Under the pieces are notes generated by a model. The model worked only from the letters and a program-made list of their open reading frames with translations, was not told the origin of the DNA and made no database searches. Of a stretch of DNA of 64,000 nucleotides, positions 18,343 through 27,334 are shown one piece after another (position 1 is the stretch's first letter; every line of letters begins with the position of its first letter). This stretch comes from an uncultured Pseudomonadota bacterium (GTDB lineage Bacteria; Pseudomonadota; Gammaproteobacteria; Methylococcales; Methylomonadaceae): NCBI GenBank assembly GCA_903928965.1, contig CAIYSZ010000057.1:35935-99934 (forward strand), in the 5' to 3' direction. The position numbers and the translations under genes were made by a program.

Positions 18343-20234
18343 ATTTTTATAGGCCGCAACCATTTCAACAGCTTGGTGTAAAGCAAGTCTTGGGTAATCG
18401 GTTTGCTGATGAAGTCGTCCATGCCGGCGTCGCGGCATTTTTCTTGTTCTTCGCGTGGGACGCTGGCGCTCATGGCGATAATCGGCAAGGTTTTGAATTC
18501 CGGCATTTGGCGTAGACGTTGCGTGGTCTTGCAACCATCCATGACCGGCATGTGCACGTCCATCATTACGCAATCGTAAGTTTCACTGCGCAGTTTGGTT
18601 AATGCCAGTTCGCCGTTTTCCGCCACGTCAACTTGCACGTTGACATAGCCGAGCAGCTCTACCGCGATTTGGCTGTTAATCAGATTATCCTCGACGAGTA
18701 ACACTTTAGCGCCGTTTAAGGCGGCAAATTCGTTGATGTCTAAGGCAGCGCCGGTGTCCGGCGGTTCTGGCGCACTGACGTCGGTTTCCAGATAGACGGT
18801 GAAAATAAAGGTTGAACCCAGTCCTTTTTCACTAACCACCCGGATGTTGCCATCCATGCGCTCGATCAATTGCCGGGCTATATATAACCCTAGGCCGGTG
18901 CCGCCGTAGTTGCGGGTGACGCTGCTGTCGCCTTGGCTAAACGGTTTGAATAAGTTGGGCATGTGCTCGGGATCAATGCCGATGCCGGTATCCATGACGG
19001 TGAACACTAGGCCGATACGGTTGCCTTGACGGGATATTTCGGAAAAACCGACTTTAATTTCACCTTGTTCGGTGAATTTGATGGCGTTGCCGATCAGGTT
19101 GACCAATATTTGTTGCAGGCGGCGCGGGTCTCCGATAAGTAAATGATTGAGTCTGCTATAGCAAAACGTTAATTGGAGCCCTTTGCTGGCGCATTTGTCT
19201 ATATTTATTTGCCGAATTTGCTCCAACAATTCTTCCAACGAAAACGGGATGTTTTCAAATTCCATTTTCGCCGCTTCAAGTTTTGAAATGTCTAAAATAT
19301 CGTCGATAATGTGCATTAAGGAACGCGAGGATATTTCAACTTTCCGCAGATAATTGCGTATCTTGGGTTCCAGGTCATGTTTCAGACTCAGCTCTATCAA
19401 TCCGTAAATCGCATTCATCGGGGTGCGGATTTCGTGGCTCATATTGGCCAAAAATTGGCTTTTGGCGGCATTGGCGGCCTCGGCTTCATGCGTGGCCGCC
19501 TCCAGTTGCCGGGTGCGTTCGCTGACTTTTGCTTCCAGCAGGTTTTCGGTGCGTTGAATTTCAATCAGCATGCTATTGAACGCCTCGGCTAAGTCGCTGA
19601 TTTCATCGTTGCCTATGTAATCGGAGCGTTTGTTGTAATCATGATCTCGTTCGATTTGCCGCGCCGTATCCGCCAAGCGTAGGATGGGCTTCAGGAAAAC
19701 GTGTTGCAACCGCAGCACAAAAATTCCGGCCACGCTCAAGGCCAGCCAGACGATAAAGGCGTTGATTAAAGCGTTATGCAGCAATAAGTCGTAGGTTTTT
19801 TTGAGATCAGCCGACAGGGTGATTTCGCCGACGACTTTTCCTCGATGCCATATCGGCCGGGTTACTTGCCGGGTTTTCGGCAAGTGGTTCATCCAAAAAT
19901 AAAGCCGCGGGTTGAAATGGCCGCGATATTCCGCCAATGCCTCGCCGGTCGCGGATTCCAAGGCGGCGTAAATGATTTCAGGGTCGTATTCCAGGGCGCG
20001 CAGAATTTCCTGCGCGGTGATTTTATCGTCGAAGATAATCGCCACGCTGCTATTTTGCCCTATCATATCCGCGGTCAATTCAAGTTTTTCATCCAGTTTT
20101 GACTGCAAATCTCTGTATTCGCGTATAAATAAAGTTATGGTCGCTACTAGCAGGGTAACGCCGATCATGAAAACCAAGATACGGGTTAGTTTTCCGACTA
20201 GGGAGACGCGCGGTAAATGATTAAATTGATTCAC
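18339..20234 (-). CDS. Hybrid histidine kinase with CHASE8-type periplasmic sensor, HAMP and receiver
   Basis: The 631 residues run in order as follows. Membrane helix (about 14-36). Periplasmic domain resembling the YfiN CHASE8 sensor (NSSVAIIFDDKITAQEILRAL, about 37-150). Second helix (about 153-175). HAMP (about 176-230). HisKA with NMSHEIRTPMNAI (His near 267). HATPase with NLIGNAIKFT, DTGIGI and GGTGLGL (about 370-485). C-terminal receiver with VLLVEDN and MMDVHMPVMDG (about 505-625). There is no DNA-binding or GGDEF output, so a separate partner should carry the signal on. The start overlaps the yfiR-like stop by 4 bases. Together with the receptor gene upstream this looks like one signalling operon. 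Confidence 0.9.
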   Translation of the reverse strand: MNQFNHLPRVSLVGKLTRILVFMIGVTLLVATITLFIREYRDLQSKLDEKLELTADMIGQNSSVAIIFDDKITAQEILRALEYDPEIIYAALESATGEALAEYRGHFNPRLYFWMNHLPKTRQVTRPIWHRGKVVGEITLSADLKKTYDLLLHNALINAFIVWLALSVAGIFVLRLQHVFLKPILRLADTARQIERDHDYNKRSDYIGNDEISDLAEAFNSMLIEIQRTENLLEAKVSERTRQLEAATHEAEAANAAKSQFLANMSHEIRTPMNAIYGLIELSLKHDLEPKIRNYLRKVEISSRSLMHIIDDILDISKLEAAKMEFENIPFSLEELLEQIRQINIDKCASKGLQLTFCYSRLNHLLIGDPRRLQQILVNLIGNAIKFTEQGEIKVGFSEISRQGNRIGLVFTVMDTGIGIDPEHMPNLFKPFSQGDSSVTRNYGGTGLGLYIARQLIERMDGNIRVVSEKGLGSTFIFTVYLETDVSAPEPPDTGAALDINEFAALNGAKVLLVEDNLINSQIAVELLGYVNVQVDVAENGELALTKLRSETYDCVMMDVHMPVMDGCKTTQRLRQMPEFKTLPIIAMSASVPREEQEKCRDAGMDDFISKPITQDLLYTKLLKWLRPIKI

Positions 20235-20788
20235 TCTTGAATCTCCGCTATTCTCAATAATTTTGAGCTGAGTTTTAAACCGGCGTTTTTCACGGCCGGA
20301 AGATTTACGATTAACTTTAATTTGTCGTCGCGCAAGGCGATTTCTATCATGCCGCCTTGTTGGGCGAAGTTGGGCTGGTCGCTGACGAGCAAGATATGAT
20401 AAGCGTTGGCTATTTCAACCAGCTCCGCTAGTCCCTTGCTTTCATAGCCGACAAACAGAATATTGCATTCCTCTAGGTGTTCGGGAGCTATGTTAATGTG
20501 TACCTGTTGACCGCCGATGGCTTGTCCTTGCAGCGCCGGTAAATGTTCGCGCAAATTGGTTTTGCCGCTAATGCAAATGATATGGGCGCTGGTTTCCGGC
20601 CATTCGGTGAGTTCGGCGAGATGAAAAATGTAGGCAGTTTTTAATTGATATTCGTATACCGGCGGGGCGGCGCGTGAAATGCCGGCAAACAAAGCAAGCA
20701 ATAGCGCAAACCGCCAGCGGTGCGCTAGGCTGGACGGCGGGCGGAAGAACAGCGACGTCAGAAAGCCAAGCATGCCTTTGCCATGCAT
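20231..20788 (-). CDS. YfiR-like (DUF4154) periplasmic protein
   Basis: The 185-residue exported protein has an N-terminal hydrophobic segment (FALLLALFAGISRAAP) and then the DUF4154 pattern: YEYQLKTAYIFHLAELTEWPE, ICISGKTNLREHLPAL, CNILFVGYESKGLAELV, ILLVSDQPNFAQQGGMIEI and a basic C-terminus with LKLSSKLLRIAEI. Pseudomonas YfiR is a periplasmic repressor of the diguanylate cyclase YfiN. Here the next gene encodes a kinase with a YfiN-like sensor domain, so this protein probably gates that kinase. It starts 30 bases after the receptor gene and overlaps the kinase start by 4. Confidence 0.87.
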   Translation of the reverse strand: MHGKGMLGFLTSLFFRPPSSLAHRWRFALLLALFAGISRAAPPVYEYQLKTAYIFHLAELTEWPETSAHIICISGKTNLREHLPALQGQAIGGQQVHINIAPEHLEECNILFVGYESKGLAELVEIANAYHILLVSDQPNFAQQGGMIEIALRDDKLKLIVNLPAVKNAGLKLSSKLLRIAEIQE

Positions 20789-20818
20789 GAGCGAAGCAGG
20801 GTAGTAAGGAGCATGGGC

Positions 20819-22900
20819 TTAAAATCGCCAGCTGAATTGCGCGAAATAACTGCGTTGAATTTGGCTTAACATCGGAATATAGAGTAAGTCCGCGAATTCC
20901 GTGTGTTGTTCGTATAAAAGATTTTGACCGGCAATGGATATTTCCAAGTTTTTGAGCGGATGCCATCCCAGGCGGGCGTCCAGACCGAAATAGGCTGGAA
21001 TCGGAATGTAGTCCTTATAAATTTGATCGACGTAGCGGCCCCACAGGTCTAATTCAACGTCATTGCCGACATCGAAAAGCGAGCGTAGGGATAATTGTTG
21101 TTGTGGGTCGTAGTGCAATTCCGCCAGAGGGTCGCGATACCAATTAAGTTTGGGATCGTATCGGGTGCTGAAACCAATGTAGCTATAGGATGCTTGCAAG
21201 CGCCAGTTATGATTGACGTGGTAATTCATTGCGAGCTCGGCGCCGTAGCTCGTTACTTGCCGGTTATTGACCACGCTGGCGTGCAACACCTCGCCATAGG
21301 GTTGAATATCGGCGTATCCGGTTATGTAAGTGCCTTGCATGCGGTCGTAGATGTTGTAAAAAAAGGCGCTATCCAAATCCAGGTCGCATAACATTCTCCA
21401 ACGCCATCCCAATTCAAACGCGAGCAGGTTTTCCGTTTTCATGTTCGGGTTGCCCTGGGTCAGGACAAATACGTTTTGTCCGGGGATGGGGGTGAAAAGA
21501 TTGATGCTGTGTTGGGCGCGGTTGGGCGCGACCACGCTACGCGACACCGAGCCCCAAAAATTGTGTTGTTTATTGGCGTTCCATAGCAGGCGGATGTTGG
21601 GCTCGGTTTCCCAACCGGTATAGGTGAAATTTGTCACCCGGTTGGCGAGGGTTAATTGCATTGTGCCGCTTAAATCGATTTCGTCTTGTAAAAATACGCC
21701 GCTGTTGTTTTGCGTGAAACTGTCTGGCCGGAATGCCAATGCGTAACTGTTGACGAAGTTGTCGGATATGGTTTGATAGTATACGCCCCACATTAAATTG
21801 TGCCGGCCCATGGTCGGGAAGCGGTCGTGAAAATCTAATACATAATAGGTCCGGTTCATTTGATCCACGGCCAGCGACCAATTGGTGTGAGTCAGCGACA
21901 TATTCAGCTTCCAATTATGGCCGGTGTCGTTTTCATGCTCCCAATGGCCTTGCAGGCTGTAGTTATCGCCGTCTCGGCCGAAATTGTTTTGTTGCCAGTT
22001 CCAATTGGGATTGGCGGCGGCGCCGGTGTTGCTGGTGGAGCCGATAAAATAACCCATGAGTCTGTAGTCGTCTACCTCGCCCTCCAGCATTAATTTGTCG
22101 TGGCTGTTTAACTCGCTGTCGATTCTGAAGTTCGTGGTTTCGGCGTTGCCGAAGTCGGCGGTGTTGCCGATTGGGTTGCTAGGCAGGCTTGGGCTTGCAT
22201 CACGGTAGACTCCATTGCCTGACACGCGGGCATAGGTGTTTTGATCAAGCTTGACGCCGTAACGCACGCCGCCGGACTGTTCCTTGTTGCCGCCGCCGCC
22301 GTTGATCAGGCCGCCTTGGGTTTCCTTGGCGTCGCTGGTGATGATATTGATGACGGCGTTGACGGCATTGGGTCCCCAAAGTGTGCCGCTAGGTCCGCGA
22401 ATGACTTCTATGCGTTTGATATTTTTTAGAAATTGATTTTGCTGTCCCCAATATACGCCGCCGGTCTGTGGATCATATATACTTCGGCCATCAATCATAA
22501 CCTGCAATTTATTGGCGTATAAATCATTAAAGCCGCGGGCGCTAACGCTCCAGTTCCATGAGTTGATGCGCGCGACGTCCATGCCTGGCGCCATGCGCAG
22601 CACGTCGGCGATGTTGGTGGCTCCGGAGCGGCGGATATCCTCGGCGCTGATGACAAAAGCCGCGGCGGCGGTGTTTTTGACGACTTGTTGCTTACGCGCG
22701 AGCGAGGATACGTTTTGATCCATTAATTCATCCAGGCTGAGCGGCAAAATGTCGCAAAGCGCATCCTGGTCTTCAATCAGGGAATCCAAGCTTAATGCGT
22801 CGGCTTGATCAGTGGCCCGCGCTCCGCTAGCGGCGAGTAAGCCGGTCATTGAAACAAGCAATATTCGTAGCGGCTTAAAGAGTTTCGGTTTCAAAGGCAT
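20819..22900 (-). CDS. TonB-dependent outer-membrane receptor
   Basis: The 693-residue protein has a signal peptide (ILLVSMTGLLAASGARA) and a plug domain of about 70-190 (AFVISAEDIRRSGATNIADV, GRSIYDPQTGGVYWGQ, IEVIRGPSGTLWGPNAVNAV). The beta-barrel runs to the C-terminal strand SYFAQFSWRF. The family imports siderophores, cobalamin, metals or glycans, or senses them. No N-terminal STN signalling domain is seen. The plug is most like receptors found beside YfiR-type proteins and kinases. Being first in the operon, it may be the outer-membrane input rather than a bulk importer; the ligand is unknown. Confidence 0.92.
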   Translation of the reverse strand: MPLKPKLFKPLRILLVSMTGLLAASGARATDQADALSLDSLIEDQDALCDILPLSLDELMDQNVSSLARKQQVVKNTAAAAFVISAEDIRRSGATNIADVLRMAPGMDVARINSWNWSVSARGFNDLYANKLQVMIDGRSIYDPQTGGVYWGQQNQFLKNIKRIEVIRGPSGTLWGPNAVNAVINIITSDAKETQGGLINGGGGNKEQSGGVRYGVKLDQNTYARVSGNGVYRDASPSLPSNPIGNTADFGNAETTNFRIDSELNSHDKLMLEGEVDDYRLMGYFIGSTSNTGAAANPNWNWQQNNFGRDGDNYSLQGHWEHENDTGHNWKLNMSLTHTNWSLAVDQMNRTYYVLDFHDRFPTMGRHNLMWGVYYQTISDNFVNSYALAFRPDSFTQNNSGVFLQDEIDLSGTMQLTLANRVTNFTYTGWETEPNIRLLWNANKQHNFWGSVSRSVVAPNRAQHSINLFTPIPGQNVFVLTQGNPNMKTENLLAFELGWRWRMLCDLDLDSAFFYNIYDRMQGTYITGYADIQPYGEVLHASVVNNRQVTSYGAELAMNYHVNHNWRLQASYSYIGFSTRYDPKLNWYRDPLAELHYDPQQQLSLRSLFDVGNDVELDLWGRYVDQIYKDYIPIPAYFGLDARLGWHPLKNLEISIAGQNLLYEQHTEFADLLYIPMLSQIQRSYFAQFSWRF

Positions 22901-22957
22901 ACGACGCGGATGGTTGGATGCGGATGCTTAGATGTTAATGCTCAATTAAGATAAGAG

Positions 22958-22983
22958 CCCGGCGCGCGGGTTTTCGCCGCCGG
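22958..22983 (-). terminator. GC-rich hairpin after the DUF502 gene
   Basis: CCCGGCG (22958-22964) pairs with CGCCGGG (22977-22983) around a 12-base loop, just past the DUF502 stop on the minus strand. It is followed by CTCTTATC rather than a T run, so it is a weak terminator candidate. Confidence 0.4.
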
Positions 22984-22994
22984 GACATTGTGTT

Positions 22995-23570
22995 TTAGGG
23001 CAATTTTTTGATTTCGCTAATGTTTTCGAAATCAGAACCCACGCTGATGATAAAACTGGTGACGGCTTCGATGCTCATTTCCGACCGGATGATTTTATCC
23101 TCGCTGACGATAATGGCGAATCCGGAGGTGGGATTCGGGGAGGTCGGTACGAATAACACCAAACGGTCATCCACTTTATTGGTCACGTAAGCCGGCACCC
23201 AAATGCCTTGCTTGGGATATTCCACGTAAACGACTTCTCGCGGTTCCTGCAATTGGTGGCCGGCGATCATGTTGACTAACTTTTTGGTTACCCGATAAAT
23301 GGTGCTCAATACCGGGATGCGTTCAATCAATTTTTCGATGGCGGCGATGATGGAAAAGCGTCCCGAGCTGACGCGGTGCCCGACATAGGTAATCAGCAGG
23401 AAACTGGTGGCGAATAGTAAAAAAGTCACCACATAATTATCCGAATAGCCGTACACGAAGCGGAACAGATCGGTTAGCCTGTCCTTGACGAACAACACAA
23501 TCTGTACCACCACTGTAATAGGAATGAAGGCCAAAGTGCCTATCAGTGCGTAATTTAAAATTCTTTTCAT
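22995..23570 (-). CDS. DUF502 family membrane protein
   Basis: The 191-residue protein has two N-terminal membrane helices (ALIGTLAFIPITVVVQIVLF and VVTFLLFATSFLLITYVGHRV). A conserved soluble part follows with IERIPVLSTIYRVTKKLV, VVYVEYPKQGIWVPAYVT and VLFVPTSPNPTSGFAIIV, which is the DUF502 pattern. Molecular function is unknown; the family occurs widely in bacteria and plants as an envelope protein. It is the last gene of the uppP-antiporter-hpnN group, 43 bases after hpnN, and may take part in lipid or envelope handling (inference). Confidence 0.9.
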   Translation of the reverse strand: MKRILNYALIGTLAFIPITVVVQIVLFVKDRLTDLFRFVYGYSDNYVVTFLLFATSFLLITYVGHRVSSGRFSIIAAIEKLIERIPVLSTIYRVTKKLVNMIAGHQLQEPREVVYVEYPKQGIWVPAYVTNKVDDRLVLFVPTSPNPTSGFAIIVSEDKIIRSEMSIEAVTSFIISVGSDFENISEIKKLP

Positions 23571-23613
23571 GTTTTTCCCCGTTTGCTGTCGTTATGATCT
23601 ATTTTAATAATGC

Positions 23614-26280
23614 TTACGCCTCGCGCCGGCGTAGCGCCAGCCGGCTGATGGCCGGCAACACCACAAACGTGCAGGTCATAATCCAAAATATCCCTATCGT
23701 TATTACCAGACCCATGCTGGCTATGCCTTGATGCGGCGAAAAGGCCAAGCCGATGAAGCTGGAAATTGTGGTTAACGCGCCGTAAAACATGCCGCGCGCG
23801 GTGCTGGATTGATATATATTTTGCTCTTCGTCTTGGGAATGGCGTAATTTTTCCACCATATGGATGCCGTTGTCCACGCCCAAACCCAATAATAACGGCA
23901 AGGCGATAATGTTGGCGAAGTTGATCGGCGTGCCGGTGAATACCGTGGTGGCCATGGTGAATAATCCGGCCAGGATTAAAGGCGTCATGACCAGCAAGGT
24001 GTCGACCGCGTTGCGGCGGATTAGCAGCAGCAATAGGGTGATGGCGCTCAAGGCGATGATAATGGCTTCCCGGAACGAGTCTATGACCGCCTTCATTGAT
24101 TCCCAATACATGATCGGCAAATCGGTGGCGTTAGGCGCGACCGATTGCACCTCCAGTATGAAATCCTGCAGGTTTTGCAAATCGTTTAAATCGTGTTCCG
24201 GAAAAATTTGCACTCGGTATAGTCCGTCCTTGCTCAGCCAGCGTTCGCGCAAGTCGGCCGGCAAATTTTCCATGCTGATTTCCTCGGCCTTGAAGCCTTG
24301 CAACAATTCGTCCATGACCATGGGCAGCGTGCCAAGCAAGCCGGTTTGCAGGTGTTCATAAAAGACTTCGCGTTCCGGGGAAAAGCGCGCGTTCGCTTCC
24401 TGCAGCGCGCCCTGCAATTGGTTTATGAATGCTTGCAAGGCTTCTTGCTCCTCCGGTTTTTGCCGTTGCGGCAGAACTTGCCGCACCACTTTTAGCATAT
24501 GTTGAATGCTTGCGGTGGGCTCGATGCCGGATTTTATTTTCGGGAAGGTATCGCCTTTGTAGCCCAAGGTGATGGCCATGTCGTCTATCAACGCCAATTT
24601 ATCTTCCTGCGCCGCCGGTACGAAATCGAACAGGCTGCGGGTGTCGTGCACGGATTCCAGCGCGGTTAGTTTTTTTTGCAGGTCGTGGGCTTCCTGAGCG
24701 CTATTCGCCAGTACGGTTAAGGTCATTGGCGAGGTCTCGCGGCTTTTTATTAATTCCTTAAACGCGATAACGGATTCGGTGCGCGGGTCGCGTAAATTGA
24801 TCGGGTTGAAATCGGTTTGCACATGAAACGTCAAAATAACGGAAGCCAACGCCAATAGCGCGGTGACGGCGGTGATTTGCCAGGCGTAATGCAAGGTGAA
24901 ATGGGCGAATGCCTTGGATAGGCGGGAAGTTTCGGGTTGTTCCGTCACGATGGGGTCGGGGCAACACGGGGCTGGCAGTAGTTTTAATAACACCGGCAGC
25001 AAGGTTAACGTGACGAATAAACAGATGAACAAACTGCTGCCGGCTAGCAGGCCTAATTCGGAAATGCCTTGATAGTCGGTCGGGATGAAGGAGTAAAGTC
25101 CGATTGAGGTGGTGAGCGCGCATAGCAGCAGCGAGGGACTGGTGGTGAACAAGGCCTCGCGGATCGCCTTGGTCTTGTCTACGCTGTCTTGTTTCATCAG
25201 GGTGTCGCGGTAGCGTAGGCAAAAATGAATCGCATATTCCACCCCTAAGCCGATATTGGATACGGCGAACGCCACTGAAATCAGATTGAGTTGTTTCACG
25301 GCCACCGAGGCGAACAAGCCGCAAAACACCATACCTATACTCAGGGTGAATAATGTGGCCCACATCAATAGCCAGGAACGGTAGGCTACCAGTAAGATGA
25401 ATAGCACGAGCACGACGGAAAAAATGCTAGCCGTGAAAGTGCCCTCGCTCATGCCCACCATTTCGTCGTGTTCCAGGCCGACCTCGCCAGTGATTTTAAT
25501 GCTGACCGCCGGAAGATTCGGGTCCTGCAAATTGGCGATTTGGCGGCGAATGGCGTTGACTGCCGGTTCCACTGGCAGGATTTGGTTGTAATCGAACTTG
25601 GGCGTGGCCAGGATAAAGGCCTTGGCGGATTGCTCCTTGGTGATATTGTTTTCCGCGATTAATTTTTGCCAGGAAATCAAATTGGGTTGGCCGTTCAGCG
25701 TGCTGTGGATGGAGGCGCTGACTTTGTTGATCAAGCCAAAAATGTCTATCGGCGCTTCACCGCTCTTGTCTTGCTTGGTGAGGGCGTCTTCAAGTATTGA
25801 AAAAAAGCCGTTGAGGCTGGGGTCTTGCGATATGCGGCCGATGAACGGTTGCGCTTGGGCCACGGTAACGGCGAAATCCTGCAATTCGTCATTGTCCAGA
25901 TACAAGAGGCCGTTGCGATGAAAAAATTCGTTATCGTCCGGCCGGTATATGGCGGAGAAGTGTTCGGTGTCGGCTTGCAAGGCTCTGGTTAAACGCCGGG
26001 CGGCGGCCTTGGTCAGTTCCGGGGTGTCGGATTCGACCACGAGTAGCAGAGTATGCATTTCTTGGCTGAACGCTTGCTCAAACTTGCGCCGGTTTTGTTG
26101 GAACGGCGCGTCGGGCGCGATCAATTCGGCGGTGTCGGTGTTGACGCTCAAATGCTCGCTGGTATATCGGACGGCGCCATAGGCAAGGCCCAGCACGATA
26201 CATAAAACCAAAATGGGCGAATAAAGCAGGCTGTTCGCCCAATGGTAGGCAAAATTGGAGATGCGAGTGTTCAGATTCAT
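23614..26280 (-). CDS. hpnN: Hopanoid-associated RND transporter (HpnN-like)
   Basis: The start at 26280, two bases after the upstream stop, gives 888 residues and the family N-terminus; the track's 26439 start lies inside the antiporter gene. It is an MMPL/RND-type permease with an N-terminal helix, a large periplasmic loop (SVNTDTAELIAPDAPFQQN at about 49-67), a helix bundle (about 285-460), a second loop and a final bundle with PLLLGLGVDNGIHMVEKL. That motif and length match HpnN, which moves hopanoids to the outer membrane in Rhodopseudomonas and Burkholderia. No other hpn gene is in the window. The gene ends just before DUF502. Confidence 0.85.
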   Translation of the reverse strand: MNLNTRISNFAYHWANSLLYSPILVLCIVLGLAYGAVRYTSEHLSVNTDTAELIAPDAPFQQNRRKFEQAFSQEMHTLLLVVESDTPELTKAAARRLTRALQADTEHFSAIYRPDDNEFFHRNGLLYLDNDELQDFAVTVAQAQPFIGRISQDPSLNGFFSILEDALTKQDKSGEAPIDIFGLINKVSASIHSTLNGQPNLISWQKLIAENNITKEQSAKAFILATPKFDYNQILPVEPAVNAIRRQIANLQDPNLPAVSIKITGEVGLEHDEMVGMSEGTFTASIFSVVLVLFILLVAYRSWLLMWATLFTLSIGMVFCGLFASVAVKQLNLISVAFAVSNIGLGVEYAIHFCLRYRDTLMKQDSVDKTKAIREALFTTSPSLLLCALTTSIGLYSFIPTDYQGISELGLLAGSSLFICLFVTLTLLPVLLKLLPAPCCPDPIVTEQPETSRLSKAFAHFTLHYAWQITAVTALLALASVILTFHVQTDFNPINLRDPRTESVIAFKELIKSRETSPMTLTVLANSAQEAHDLQKKLTALESVHDTRSLFDFVPAAQEDKLALIDDMAITLGYKGDTFPKIKSGIEPTASIQHMLKVVRQVLPQRQKPEEQEALQAFINQLQGALQEANARFSPEREVFYEHLQTGLLGTLPMVMDELLQGFKAEEISMENLPADLRERWLSKDGLYRVQIFPEHDLNDLQNLQDFILEVQSVAPNATDLPIMYWESMKAVIDSFREAIIIALSAITLLLLLIRRNAVDTLLVMTPLILAGLFTMATTVFTGTPINFANIIALPLLLGLGVDNGIHMVEKLRHSQDEEQNIYQSSTARGMFYGALTTISSFIGLAFSPHQGIASMGLVITIGIFWIMTCTFVVLPAISRLALRRREA

Positions 26281-26282
26281 AT

Positions 26283-27257
26283 TTAGGCGACGGTCACGCT
26301 GTGGATCAAATAGGCGGTATAGGCGAAATAAATTGCCAGCAACGTTAGCCCGTGCGTTCTGCGAATAGAGGATGGCTGTTGGTTTCCACCCGCCCCCAAC
26401 AGAAACATGGAGGCGGTTAGCGCCGCCATTAGCGGCCAATCGCGGTGGAGGATTTCCCGCGGAATGGACATGGGCTGGATAGCGCCGGCCAGGCCCACCA
26501 CCATCAGGGTGTTGAATAAATTGGATCCCAGGATATTACCCAAGGCTAAATCGTCTTGCCCTTTGCGGGCGGCGGCAATGGCCGAGGCCAATTCCGGCAG
26601 TGAAGTGCCGACCGCTATCACGGTCAGGCCGATGATTAAGTCGCTGACGCCCAGATTTTGCGCCAAGGCGACGGCTCCCCAGACCAAGGCGCGGGAACTG
26701 CCGATCAGCAGTAGCAAGCCGGCGAGCAGCCAAATCAGCGCTTGGTCGCGGGATACGGCTTTTTCTTCCAGCTCGGCGTTGATTTCCCGTTCCAGGCTGT
26801 CTTGCTTTTGGCGCATGGTTTGCCGCGCCATCCAAACCATCACGCCGGCGAAGGTTAATAATTGAACCAGGGCGTCGAGCCTTGAAAATTCGCCGTCCAA
26901 GATTAATAGCAGCGCCAGCATGGTCACGCCGAACAGTATCGGCAATTCTCGTTTCAATATGTTCGATTCCACGGCGATGGGCTTGATAATGGCCGTAATT
27001 CCTAAAATCAGCCCAATATTGGCGATGTTGGAGCCGTAGGCGTTGCCCAAGGCGACGCCAGGGTTGTTTTGCAACGCCGAGATGGCGGATACCGCCAGTT
27101 CCGGCGCGGAGGTGCCGAAACCGATGACCAGCATACCGATCAATAGCGGCGGCACACCCATATATTTGGAGATCATTGCCGCGCCGTCGACAAATATGCC
27201 GGCGCTCCAGACTAGCAAAATTAAACCTACTACTATCATTAATAATGGCAACGCCAT
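26283..27257 (-). CDS. Calcium/sodium antiporter (YrbG/CaCA family)
   Basis: The start at 27257 has AAGG 7 bases upstream and gives 324 residues, as in YrbG; the track start is 5 codons earlier. Both alpha-repeats of K+-dependent Na+/Ca2+ exchangers are clear: GFGTSAPELAVSAISAL...GNAYGSNIANIGLILG (about 48-85) and AVGTSLPELASAIAAA...GNILGSNLFNTL (about 210-250). About ten membrane helices flank a charged central loop. The role is cation exchange at the inner membrane. In the Enterobacteria the homologue sits near lipid-transport and Kdo genes; here it precedes hpnN. Confidence 0.93.
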   Translation of the reverse strand: MALPLLMIVVGLILLVWSAGIFVDGAAMISKYMGVPPLLIGMLVIGFGTSAPELAVSAISALQNNPGVALGNAYGSNIANIGLILGITAIIKPIAVESNILKRELPILFGVTMLALLLILDGEFSRLDALVQLLTFAGVMVWMARQTMRQKQDSLEREINAELEEKAVSRDQALIWLLAGLLLLIGSSRALVWGAVALAQNLGVSDLIIGLTVIAVGTSLPELASAIAAARKGQDDLALGNILGSNLFNTLMVVGLAGAIQPMSIPREILHRDWPLMAALTASMFLLGAGGNQQPSSIRRTHGLTLLAIYFAYTAYLIHSVTVA

Positions 27258-27299
27258 AAATAACCTTATCATTCTAAAGAAACGTTCTATCGTAAATTA

Positions 27300-27328
27300 C
27301 CGCGCCCGCCGCGCAGGGACGGGCGCGG
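27300..27328. other. Stable hairpin between uppP and the antiporter gene
   Basis: CCGCGCCCG (27300-27308) pairs perfectly with CGGGCGCGG (27320-27328) around 11 bases. There is no T run on the minus strand. It may partly stop transcription after uppP or protect the mRNA end. Confidence 0.5.
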
Positions 27329-27334
27329 CGGGCA

